From Endozoicomonas sp965198415 (GTDB lineage Bacteria; Pseudomonadota; Gammaproteobacteria; Pseudomonadales; Endozoicomonadaceae): DNA of 64,000 nt. Position 1 is the first letter of the stretch, and each line of letters begins with the position of its first letter. Below the pieces are notes generated by a model. The model did not search any database, was not told the origin of the DNA, and saw only the letters and a list, made by a program, of their open reading frames with translations. The stretch covers positions 372,001 through 436,000 of the forward strand of contig CBDAPN010000029.1 in assembly GCA_965198415.1 (NCBI GenBank), read 5' to 3'. Both the position numbers and the translations under genes were made by a program. Positions 27,451-34,429 of the stretch are shown here, piece after piece.

Positions 27451-27478
27451 GACCATTTTTAGCCTGCTAAAAATGGTC
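27451..27478. repeat. Perfect 12-bp inverted repeat after bamD
   Basis: GACCATTTTTAG (27451-27462) and CTAAAAATGGTC (27467-27478) pair perfectly around a 4-base loop, 15 bases past the bamD stop. No T-tract follows in either direction, so it may be a transcript-stabilising hairpin or weak bidirectional terminator. Confidence 0.6.
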
Positions 27479-27498
27479 CCGTTACCCTGACTTAAACC

Positions 27499-27687
27499 AT
27501 GAAAAAAACCGTCCAATGCCCAACCTGCGCCAAAGCGGTGCAATGGGAACCACAAAGCAAACACCGCCCCTTCTGCTGCGAACGCTGCAAACTCATTGAC
27601 TTTGGCGCCTGGGCAAAAGAAGAGCACAAAATTCCCGGCGACCCCACCTTTGACGACCTGATGTCGGAAGAAGAAACCAGATACTGA
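27499..27687 (+). CDS. yacG: DNA gyrase inhibitor YacG (zinc-binding)
   Basis: 62-residue zinc protein that binds GyrB and inhibits supercoiling. The four zinc ligands are Cys7, Cys10, Cys26 and Cys30 (CPTC and FCCERC), with the family's RCKLIDFGAWA block next and an acidic tail (PTFDDLMSEEE). Length matches E. coli (65). It is usually near coaE and pilD; here it is 63 bases after bamD, past the inverted repeat, so its location is unusual. Ribosome site before ATG 27499 is weak. Confidence 0.93.
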   Translation: MKKTVQCPTCAKAVQWEPQSKHRPFCCERCKLIDFGAWAKEEHKIPGDPTFDDLMSEEETRY

Positions 27688-27815
27688 TCAAGCCTCCGCC
27701 AAGGAGGCTACCAAAAACTCCTCCAACCTGTTGACAAACACTTTTCACTTGGCCTGAAACCATTTAACTTACTGCCTGTCAAACAAAGGAATTTACCTCA
27801 ACAGAGTAACTTCCC

Positions 27816-28019
27816 ATGTTAAAAACTATGGTCATCTCCGCTCTACTGTTAGGCTGCTTTCTAATGATGATGAGAATAGCACCCAGCCTATTGACCAACA
27901 CCAACCCAAAAGATGAAACCAGCAACAGAAAACTCAGCCCTAACCAACTGAACAAATCCATAATAACGCTGGTTATGATGGTTAGTGCTTTAGTGCTTAT
28001 CCTCCATTACTGGCGATAG
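27816..28019 (+). CDS. Small two-helix membrane protein, unknown
   Basis: 67 residues, not recognised. Two hydrophobic segments (about 4-24 and 49-65) flank a polar, Asn/Lys-rich loop (26-48), suggesting an inner-membrane hairpin. The start ATG 27816 has only a weak GAG-type ribosome site; AAAGGAA further upstream is too far. It marks the left edge of the accessory island. The strong hydrophobic pattern favours a real gene over chance, but support is limited. Confidence 0.4.
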   Translation: MLKTMVISALLLGCFLMMMRIAPSLLTNTNPKDETSNRKLSPNQLNKSIITLVMMVSALVLILHYWR

Positions 28020-28066
28020 GCCCAAACTATTTCACTGCGAGCTCTCTTGGCAAGGACGCTTTCTTT

Positions 28067-28130
28067 TTTAGGACACCCATATTATTTACTATGATCGCGA
28101 TTGCTGCTTCCTCTGTTTTAGGACACCCAA
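28067..28130 (+). repeat. Two REP half-sites upstream of the RAYT gene
   Basis: TTTTAGGACACCCA occurs at 28067-28079 (as TTTTA GGACACCCA) and again with GGACACCCA at 28121-28129, spaced 50 bases. The same GGACACCCA is the left arm of the REP palindromes downstream. A weaker GGACACA follows at 28181. Confidence 0.7.
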
Positions 28131-28213
28131 AATTTGACTAATCGGACATACCGTCTATTTTTCTTCTTTTGACTTCGATTGGACACAAGATCAACTTTCT
28201 GAAGAATGAAGAT

Positions 28214-29194
28214 ATGACGACTGCCCGAAAACACCTTATTGACCCAGTGTGTACGCCCTACTACCACTGCATGGCTCGCTGTGTCCGCAGAGCTTTCCTA
28301 TGTGGCAAGGACGAGTTTTCAGGAAAAAACTATGAACACCGTCGGCAGTGGGTGGTGGATCGGCTGAAAGCGTTGTCTGGCGTATTTGCTGTAGAGATCT
28401 GCGCCTATGCGGTGATGTCTAATCATTATCATGTGGTTTTGCACATTAACACAGAGCAGGCTAAAGGCTGGAGTATCAAGGAGGTATTGCAACGTTGGAC
28501 GCAGTTATTTTCTGGTCCGCACTTGGTTCAGCGTTATCTTGCGGGTGATATCTTGAGTAAGGCGCAGATGCTTCGAGTTGAAGAATATGCTCAGGGCTAT
28601 CGCCACCGGTTAATGGATATCAGCTGGTTCATGCGCTGTCTCAATGAGTATCTTGCCAGGCTGGCCAATAAAGAAGACGACTGTAAAGGGCGCTTTTGGG
28701 AGGGTCGTTATAAGAGCCAAGCACTGCTTGATGAGGCCGCATTGCTGACCTGCATGGCTTATGTGGATCTCAATCCAATCCGGGCAAAAATGGCTGCAAC
28801 GCCCGAAACCTCCGAACATACTTCTATCAAAGACCGGATTGAATCTTACGGCAGCGCTAGTGGTAAAAAGCAGACGCTGCACTTGAAGCCACTGAAAGCT
28901 CAAGGCCAAAACCCTGAGCAAGCGATCCCCTACGCACTGAGTAGCTACTTTGAGCTGGTTGACTGGTCCGGCAGGGTTATCCGCAAAGGAAAACGCGGAC
29001 ACATAGACGGCGACACCCCTGTTATTTTAGAGCGGCTGGGCATTGATTCCAATGAGTGGCTTAAAACGATGCACTGGAATAATCGCTTTTATCGTGCTGT
29101 TGGCAAGTTGGTATCACTGAAAGCTTATGCGGAAAATTCAGGGAAGCGGTGGGTGCATGGCGTATCGGTTAGTAGTTGTCTTTATTCTGCCTGA
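28214..29194 (+). CDS. REP-associated tyrosine (Y1/HuH) transposase, RAYT
   Basis: IS200/IS605-related transposase domesticated for REP sequences. 326 residues from ATG 28214 (a TTG further up at 28169 is rejected). The metal-binding His-x-His is SNHYHVVLH (His71 and His73). The catalytic Tyr is expected in LNEYLARLANKEDD, followed by the RAYT signature CKGRFWEGRYKSQALLDEAALLTCMAYVDLNPIRA. The C-terminal extension (about 215-326) is longer than E. coli RAYT. Flanked by GGACACCCA half-sites upstream and three full palindromes downstream, as expected for a RAYT and its cognate REPs. The last codons lie within a 240-bp duplicated segment. Confidence 0.9.
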   Translation: MTTARKHLIDPVCTPYYHCMARCVRRAFLCGKDEFSGKNYEHRRQWVVDRLKALSGVFAVEICAYAVMSNHYHVVLHINTEQAKGWSIKEVLQRWTQLFSGPHLVQRYLAGDILSKAQMLRVEEYAQGYRHRLMDISWFMRCLNEYLARLANKEDDCKGRFWEGRYKSQALLDEAALLTCMAYVDLNPIRAKMAATPETSEHTSIKDRIESYGSASGKKQTLHLKPLKAQGQNPEQAIPYALSSYFELVDWSGRVIRKGKRGHIDGDTPVILERLGIDSNEWLKTMHWNNRFYRAVGKLVSLKAYAENSGKRWVHGVSVSSCLYSA

Positions 29195-29395
29195 TGGCAC
29201 GCTATATTTTTCATTAAAATAATTCACTATTAAAGCTGAGCACTAATACCAAAATAGCTCTCTCTAAGCCACGTTCACACAATTCCCCGTAGAAATACAT
29301 AACTATCAGCATGCTTGGTATACGACAGTAAGACGTAAAAAATAATATAGGGTACTGAAAATTCAGTTTTAAAAAAATGGATGTCCTGAAATTTT
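29156..29395 (+). repeat. 240-bp direct repeat, copy 1 (includes RAYT 3' end)
   Basis: Starts within the last 12 codons of the RAYT gene (catggcgtatcggt) and runs through the downstream flank to a REP right arm (TGGATGTCC at 29378-29386). By eye about 93-95 percent identical to 29466-29704. Confidence 0.85.
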
Positions 29396-29413
29396 CTGTC
29401 AAGAATAAATGAA

Positions 29414-29450
29414 GGACACCCAAAAATCATTTCTTAAAAAATGGGTGTCC
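29414..29450. repeat. REP palindrome A
   Basis: GGACACCCA (29414-29422) and TGGGTGTCC (29442-29450) pair perfectly; spacer is AT-rich with TTCTTAAAAAA. The only copy with a perfect stem. Confidence 0.85.
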
Positions 29451-29465
29451 TGTAATTTCCTGGTT

Positions 29466-29704
29466 CATGGCGTATCGGTGAGTAGTTGTCTTTATGCTGC
29501 CTGATGGCACGCTATATTTTTCATTAAAATATTTCACTATTAAAGCTAAGCACTAATACCAAAATAGCTCCCTCTAAGCCACGTTCACACAGTTCCCCGT
29601 AGGAATACATAACCATCAGCATGCTTGGTATACGACAGTAAGACGTAAAAAATAATGTAGGGTATTGAAAATTCAGTTTAAAAAAATGGATGTCCTGTAA
29701 TTTT
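29466..29704 (+). repeat. 240-bp direct repeat, copy 2
   Basis: Second copy of the RAYT 3' end plus flank, about 310 bases downstream of copy 1 and again ending in the REP right arm (29687-29695). It contains no functional gene; the RAYT tail here is separated from any start. Confidence 0.85.
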
Positions 29705-29850
29705 TGGCTGGGATTCAAATGCTATAAGATTTAAGGTTCATCTCGGGCTAAAAGAGTTTTTGAAACTAAAGGAAGAGCGCTCATAAAGTGCAACATAAAT
29801 CGGGTAAGAGCTGGCTTCTCTCCAGCTCTCCACAAACCAAAAAAAATAAA
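29705..29850. other. Gap between duplication and REP B
   Basis: Holds a short C-terminal-like reading frame on plus (GWDSNAIRFKVHLGLKEFL...stop near 29794) that begins at the REP arm, and an 8-bp hairpin AGAGCTGG (29807-29814) with CCAGCTCT (29822-29829). Possibly a remnant of a gene cut at the REP; not identified. Confidence 0.35.
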
Positions 29851-29886
29851 GGACACCCAAAATAAGTTCTTAAAAAATGGATGTCC
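29851..29886. repeat. REP palindrome B
   Basis: GGACACCCA (29851-29859) and TGGATGTCC (29878-29886), one mismatch in the stem, same AT-rich spacer as the other copies and same TGTAATT right flank. Confidence 0.85.
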
Positions 29887-29931
29887 TGTAATTGCTTTTT
29901 GACTTCACATCAATATTTCTACCTCAATACA

Positions 29932-30075
29932 TCAATCTCGAATATAGCAGTCTTCATAATGCTCATAGTGATATTCACATAGGAAAAAATCAGCGACTTC
30001 ATACACTGCCGGATCGTCACAATGATCACATGTTTCCTGAGATATGCGAACTTCTGCCTGACAATCCACGCACAT
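29932..30075 (-). CDS. 47-residue Cys/His-rich putative zinc-ribbon protein
   Basis: Not recognised as a named family. The ATG at 30075 is preceded by GAGGAG (30087-30082) at six bases, an excellent ribosome site. The product carries MCVDC and TCDHCDDPA Cys pairs and a final stretch FFLCEYHYEHYEDC rich in Cys, His and Tyr, so a metal-binding knuckle or double zinc ribbon is likely. The same frame stays open and protein-like upstream to 30150 (a further CIKCNEYF Cys pair), which suggests either a longer ancestor truncated by REP C or an unusual upstream start. It sits between REP palindromes B and C. Too short for routine gene finders; expression is unproven. Confidence 0.5.
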   Translation of the reverse strand: MCVDCQAEVRISQETCDHCDDPAVYEVADFFLCEYHYEHYEDCYIRD

Positions 30076-30163
30076 TGGATTCTCCTCATTAAACACATCA
30101 TCTACAGAATAAAAATCCGAGGCATGAAAATACTCATTACACTTGATGCATAAAGAAAATAAA

Positions 30164-30200
30164 GGACACCCAAAAATTAGTTCTTAAAAAATGGATGTCC
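30164..30200. repeat. REP palindrome C
   Basis: GGACACCCA (30164-30172) and TGGATGTCC (30192-30200), nearly identical in spacer to copies A and B. Its right flank (TGTAATT) runs directly into the IS66 remnant. Confidence 0.85.
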
Positions 30201-30208
30201 TGTAATTG

Positions 30209-30447
30209 ATTTCTGCTTCAACGGCATAGAGCTTACGGATTTTTCCCAAGGCAACGTCCGCTTTGCTAACCTTGGCGTTTTGCACCTTCTTGCCCGGCTT
30301 GGCTTCGCCTTTTTTAGCGTCGGTGAATTTGCGGCGAACGTGATCGAAGCAGCCCGTCCGGGTGATACTTTCCTGTTTGTACACCGCATTGTAGGTAGCG
30401 CAGCCATCCGTTTGCAGGTAACCGTTGAACCTCTTCTTCAGGGGTAG
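30209..30447 (-). pseudogene. IS66-family transposase (TnpC) fragment
   Basis: About 80 codons of an IS66 transposase catalytic region: FNGYLQTDGCATYNAVY, then GCFDHVRRKFTDAKKG and KVSKADVALGKIRKLYAVEAEI, all typical of TnpC (around the second catalytic Asp and the C-x(n)-HVRRKF block). Neither start nor the remainder of the gene is present; the downstream end is cut at REP C. TnpA and TnpB are absent. Inactive remnant. Confidence 0.75.
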
Positions 30448-30516
30448 CTTGCATTTGGACCTCCGTGTTATCGTGAGGTTTATGGTTTCGTATTTGAGAT
30501 TATTGATGTCTGGCAG

Positions 30517-31132
30517 TTATAGGTAACACCTGTCTTATGGTATTATCCAAGGCCTCACAGATGAGGCAGTAATGGACAATATCGACGGTCGCAAAATCCC
30601 TGATCCGGTCAGAGAGCAAATTCGTTTCGAGGCTATAGATAATTGGCTGGCAGGCATGACTCCTACCAGACTTGCCCACAAGTACGGAACCTCAAGAAAG
30701 ATCGTCTATCAATGGATTGATCGATACAAAACAGGTGGTTGGGAAGGCCTGAAAACACGTACAGGAAGTATGGATCGGTTTGCGTTTGTTGATTATCTCA
30801 AGTCACTGTTTCGCAGCGTAGATAAGCCAATAATTGTGATCACCGATGGTCATCCTGCACATGGAGCAAAATTTACGAAGAAGTATGTAGAACAGGAACC
30901 AAGGCTCCTGGGGCTTCATCTGCTGCCAGGCTATTCCCCCGAACTAAACCCTGATGAGCAGGTCTGGAACCACCTTAAGCAAGGGCTTGGAAAGACAGCT
31001 CTGAAAACTAAGGAAGAGTTTATAGACTTCATCCGCAGCAAGATGAAGAGCCTGCAAAAAATGCCAGAAGCAGTGAAAGGCTTCTTCAGGCTACACGACA
31101 CCAGTTATGCTTGCAGACAGTGTTACCTATAA
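30517..31132 (+). mobile_element. Internally deleted IS630-family element
   Basis: Terminal inverted repeats: TTATAGGTAACAC at 30517-30529 and its complement GTGTTACCTATAA at 31120-31132, with TA dinucleotides at both ends as expected for IS630/Tc1 insertion. The interior encodes a shortened transposase. About 0.6 kb versus 1.0-1.2 kb for complete elements, so a non-autonomous derivative. Confidence 0.75.
30572..31132 (+). pseudogene. IS630-family transposase with in-frame internal deletion
   Basis: 186 residues against about 340 for intact transposases. The N-terminal helix-turn-helix region (1-65, FEAIDNWLAGMTPTRLAHKYGTSRKIVYQWI) joins abruptly at about residue 66 to the C-terminal half of the DDE domain (FAFVDYLKSLFRS). 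The second catalytic Asp in ITDGHPAH and the Glu in PGYSPELNPDEQVWNHLK remain, but the first Asp and its surroundings are gone. The frame is preserved and ends inside the right inverted repeat. It could still bind DNA through the HTH but should not catalyse transposition. Confidence 0.8.
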
Positions 31133-31216
31133 TTGGTGAAGATCAATAGAACGGTAGGATGTTGGTTAAATAGGCGTTTATCACGTTTTAATTCTAGAGA
31201 GTAAGTAGGGCATGTA

Positions 31217-32482
31217 ATGGAATTAATCGAGCCGGTGCAATCAAGTGCTACCAATGAAGTATGTCAGGAATTTATTGCTGCAATCCATCATGGTGACCTG
31301 ACAACAGCTAAGAAGTTGATTGCTAACCAGGCAGACCTAGTGAACTTGGTTGACGGTGAGAGTGATAAAACGGCCTTTGAGTTGGCTCTTGTCGGAGGAA
31401 TGAGTAGCTTTGCTCGCTTTCTAATAAATACTGAACCTTTTGATGTGAATCATGAAGATCACCACCCATTACGAATAGCTATCGATCTTGGGTATCTGGA
31501 TCTCGCAGCTAATCTGCTTGAAAAAGGGAGTAATCCTAACTACCGACCTAAGCACATTAGCAGCTCACTTTTGTTGTGTCTGGAAAAGGAGTATTTTGAG
31601 CTGGCAGAGCTTATGGTTGAGTACGGAGCTGAAGTTGATATACGTAATGACAAAGGGTGGACACCACTAATCTGGGCTGCCATCAAGGGGCGAAAACCAG
31701 CAGTAGAGTTTCTTCTCAAGCACGGAGCTAATATTCACCTCTGTAACAACGATGGTTGGAATGCCATTACGGGAGCTTACTTCAAAAAACGACTGGATAT
31801 TGTTGATATCCTGAAAAATGCTGGTGCAGTGTTTGGAGCTAATTACACTGAAGCGGCACTGCTCTCTGCTTATAACAACGGGTATCTTGATATTGTCAAT
31901 GCTCTGCTTGATCAGGGAGTGAACCCCAATATTTGTGATGATAATGGTGAGTCATTAGTCATTAAGGCTGCCTTTAACGGGCACCATGAATTGCTCAGAA
32001 AGCTTATTGAGTGTAATGCGGATGTGAACTGTCGGGATTCGAATAAAATGCCACTGGTTGCAATTTTGGCAAAGCAGGGCCATGCAGATCTGGTGAAGTT
32101 GGCGCTGGATTCAGGGGGGGATGTTAATCTTACCTGCAGCCAAGGAGGTACTGCTCTATATCAGGCAGCCTGTTTTAATAATGTTGCAACAGTTAAACTT
32201 CTTACCAAGAGGGGAGCAAACCTCAATGCTCAAACCAAGGAGCGGGGCCTGACCCCTTTGATGATTGCAGCTGCTAAAGGTTATCAAGATGTGGTTACAA
32301 CCCTCTATACAGCTGGCGCTAACTCTCAACTTGTTACCAAAAAAGAACAAACAGCAAAAGCTTTCGCCCGACATTTTGCCCCCCGAGTAAACGATAATCC
32401 TAATGGGCTGCTTAGAGAGTGTGCCCACAAAGAAATATTAGAACTACTCACTCTTCCGGGGCACTTCATTGATGCAGACTGA
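31217..32482 (+). CDS. Ankyrin-repeat protein
   Basis: 421 residues built almost wholly of ankyrin repeats, about ten, recognisable from 18 onward; the clearest are KGWTPLIWAAIKGRKPAVEFLLKHGANI (about 146-175) and GLTPLMIAAAKGYQDVVTTLYTAGAN near 355-380. No signal peptide or membrane helix, so cytosolic or secreted by a dedicated system. AGGG before ATG 31217 is the ribosome site. Its 3' end overlaps the next gene by 11 bases, so the two are translationally coupled. Ankyrin proteins bind protein partners and can serve as host-directed effectors or as immunity proteins for a neighbouring toxin; the coupling favours a partner role, which is inference. Confidence 0.88.
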   Translation: MELIEPVQSSATNEVCQEFIAAIHHGDLTTAKKLIANQADLVNLVDGESDKTAFELALVGGMSSFARFLINTEPFDVNHEDHHPLRIAIDLGYLDLAANLLEKGSNPNYRPKHISSSLLLCLEKEYFELAELMVEYGAEVDIRNDKGWTPLIWAAIKGRKPAVEFLLKHGANIHLCNNDGWNAITGAYFKKRLDIVDILKNAGAVFGANYTEAALLSAYNNGYLDIVNALLDQGVNPNICDDNGESLVIKAAFNGHHELLRKLIECNADVNCRDSNKMPLVAILAKQGHADLVKLALDSGGDVNLTCSQGGTALYQAACFNNVATVKLLTKRGANLNAQTKERGLTPLMIAAAKGYQDVVTTLYTAGANSQLVTKKEQTAKAFARHFAPRVNDNPNGLLRECAHKEILELLTLPGHFIDAD

Positions 32483-33089
32483 TAGCGTATTTCATGCAGT
32501 TCGTCGTGGTTATAGCGAACTGGAAAATGCCAGCTATCAAGAAATTCTGACTTATTTTGATAGCATTTCACCAGATGCGATGATCGGGCATATCAGCAAT
32601 ATTAAAGGCATAGCTTTTGAACAGGAGGTTGTTAGCCTGCTGGCTGAACAGGGAATTAATTCTGAACTTTTTGAAGCAACCAATCATCCTGTCGTGGATA
32701 TCTCAGTTTGGAGCGATAACGATATAGCCATTGAGGCACAACTGAAAGCTACGGACAGCATTGGTTATATTAACGACACCCTGACGGAATACCCTGATAT
32801 TCCAATCATTGCAACCTCTGAAGTTGCCAGAGCAACTGATTCTGGGATAGTGATTGATAGCGGCATTAGCAATGAGGAGTTAACGGGGTTTGTAGGCACT
32901 ACTCTATCTGGAATGCCCCCCTTAACTGACAATGACTCAGAAGCTCCTGTTTTGGATGCTGCAAGTGAAAACATTTCAGGTATTGCTGGTGATGCTGGCG
33001 AGGGTGTTTTTGAAGCGGTTACCGATGCAGCTATGCCGATCTCACCTTTAGGGATCATTGGCTTTTTATTTGGGTTGCCGTTCTTCTGA
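32472..33089 (+). CDS. Putative PD-(D/E)XK (Mrr-like) nuclease-fold protein with hydrophobic C-terminus
   Basis: 205 residues from ATG 32472 (a TTG precedes it by one codon). Residues 44-100 (numbering from the TTG) read like a restriction-endonuclease fold: KGIAFEQEVVSLLAEQG gives Glu51, then VVDI with Asp77, then IEAQLK with Glu89/Gln91 and Lys93, matching the E...D...(E/Q)xK pattern of Mrr-like nucleases. The middle is acidic and Ser/Gly-rich and the last 25 residues (AMPISPLGIIGFLFGLPFF) are hydrophobic, possibly a membrane-inserting or packing helix. It overlaps the ankyrin gene. The family is unknown to me; nuclease activity is a motif-based guess. Confidence 0.6.
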   Translation: MQTDSVFHAVRRGYSELENASYQEILTYFDSISPDAMIGHISNIKGIAFEQEVVSLLAEQGINSELFEATNHPVVDISVWSDNDIAIEAQLKATDSIGYINDTLTEYPDIPIIATSEVARATDSGIVIDSGISNEELTGFVGTTLSGMPPLTDNDSEAPVLDAASENISGIAGDAGEGVFEAVTDAAMPISPLGIIGFLFGLPFF

Positions 33090-33473
33090 GAAGAGAGTGT
33101 AGTGGTCTAATAGCACCGGACACTGAAATACATGACAAAGTGATCGGAGAATTTATCTCACGAGAGCACTATCAAGAGCTTTGCTGCATGACCCAGCGGT
33201 TCATCAATAGGCCATTACCTTGTGCTTTATTACGTGAGCTGAGGCAGCCTAAACTCGTGGCCTTATGACTTTTTCAGTATTTCATTAGGCCATAATTGAT
33301 ACCTTGGTACTGGAAATATAGGAATCCTTAGCTATTATCAAGTTTCAGTACTTGCTTGCAATGCTCAAGTGCAAGTACTTCATATCACGAACTTTTTGTT
33401 ATTTAACACCTCACGCCATTTTAAAACGTCTCATTTTTGCCCACACCAATCCGACTTATCCGGAGGATTTGAA
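33090..33473. other. Spacer with a possible gene remnant
   Basis: 384 bases without a convincing gene. A plus-strand frame ending at the TGA 33266-33268 reads HDKVIGEFISREHYQELCCMTQRF then INRPLPCALLRELRQPK, which looks protein-like but has no start or ribosome site and may be a degraded coding fragment. The rest is AT-rich leader for the next gene. Confidence 0.4.
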
Positions 33474-34301
33474 ATGAACGGTGCGTTGAAAAAACGTCTT
33501 TTAAACTCATGTTTAGTGGTGATCGCTCTCTCACAAGCAGTCTGTGCTGCAGCAGATATTTATTTACTCACTAAAAAGCCTAGCGCCGAAGAAAGTAAAA
33601 AAATCTGCCAGCATGATGAGGTAGCCGTCATAAGGCACGAAGCTGGAGCATCCCAGCATAACTACGAGATTTTATACTGCAAAGGTATCAATAGAGTGCC
33701 CCATTATGCTAAATACAATGCAAGTTTTTCAGAATATGAGGATTTTAAGCAAGAAATGACCAAGGTTGCTGAAGATTTTACCGCCAAAGTAACCCCATAT
33801 AAGAAAGCCGAGTTAGAAACCATTAGAGGGATTTTGAACTACTTTATTTTTTCCCACGGTGGTTTAGTACAAGATACACATCGAGGCCCTCTTATGACCT
33901 GCACGGACAAGTGTCATCTCTTCGCACATACCACCACAGAAAATCTCGGCTCAAAGACTCACGATGGGGTAGCAAAGCTGTGGACATGCAATCCCTCACC
34001 TAAAAACATATTCTGCGTAACAAATATTAGCGGTCCCTCTGACTGGAAACCGTTTAGACAGTGTAAAAATGACCATGGCAAACTGACGTGCACACCTAAC
34101 GAAAAGCACTTCAAATCGTTCAGCGAGTACTTCGTGTGGAAATTGAAAACTCAGGATGCCCGCGTGGTGTTTGAAACATCAAAACCCCGCAGAATTCATA
34201 GTCAAAGACTTCGTTACCCTTTTAACCCTTTATTTCGCTGCAAGGATATTAACAAAGTTACCAAAAAAGACTTCCAACAGTGCGATGTTGAAAAAATCTA
34301 A
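33474..34301 (+). CDS. Secreted Cys-rich protein, unknown function
   Basis: Not recognised. 275 residues from ATG 33474, where GGAGG sits seven bases upstream; an in-frame ATG at 33369 lacks a ribosome site. A signal peptide (MNGALKKRLLNSCLVVIALSQAVCAAA) is cut near residue 26. The mature protein has about ten Cys, several in the segment MTCTDKCHLF...WTCNPSPKNIFCV...CKNDHGKLTCTP, suggesting disulfide bonds in the periplasm or outside. Many charged residues, no membrane segment. It follows the ankyrin/nuclease-like pair but has its own leader and terminators. Confidence 0.7.
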   Translation: MNGALKKRLLNSCLVVIALSQAVCAAADIYLLTKKPSAEESKKICQHDEVAVIRHEAGASQHNYEILYCKGINRVPHYAKYNASFSEYEDFKQEMTKVAEDFTAKVTPYKKAELETIRGILNYFIFSHGGLVQDTHRGPLMTCTDKCHLFAHTTTENLGSKTHDGVAKLWTCNPSPKNIFCVTNISGPSDWKPFRQCKNDHGKLTCTPNEKHFKSFSEYFVWKLKTQDARVVFETSKPRRIHSQRLRYPFNPLFRCKDINKVTKKDFQQCDVEKI

Positions 34302-34331
34302 CTCTGTTAACCGCCCCATCACAAAGTGAAT

Positions 34332-34360
34332 ACAGCCTGCCGGGAGGCTGTCGGGCTTTG
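34332..34360 (+). terminator. Terminator after the Cys-rich secreted gene
   Basis: ACAGCCT (34332-34338) pairs with AGGCTGT (34345-34351), loop of 6, followed by CGGGCTTTGTTTG. Moderately U-rich tail. Confidence 0.5.
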
Positions 34361-34376
34361 TTTGTCGAATGTTCTG

Positions 34377-34402
34377 CAAGCCCTCCACGGGCTTGTTGCT
34401 TT
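34377..34402 (+). terminator. Second hairpin with T-rich tail
   Basis: CAAGCCC (34377-34383) and GGGCTTG (34389-34395), loop of 5, then TTGCTTTTATC. A second intrinsic terminator candidate facing right, just before convergent genes. Confidence 0.5.
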
Positions 34403-34414
34403 TATCACCGCCTT

Positions 34415-34429
34415 TATGCCCTTTGGGTA
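34415..34429 (+). repeat. Degenerate copy R4 of the 17-bp repeat unit
   Basis: TATGCCCTTTGGGTA matches the first 15 bases of the R1 unit; GATGCTTTAAGC nearby resembles the flank in weakened form. A single unit without full flanks. Confidence 0.55.

Noticed and set aside
29214..29718. Two similar minus-strand frames of 69 and 64 codons (29214-29423 and 29524-29718)
   Set aside because: Their similarity comes only from the 240-bp DNA duplication; both start inside REP arms or flanks, have no ribosome site, and differences do not look selected for protein.
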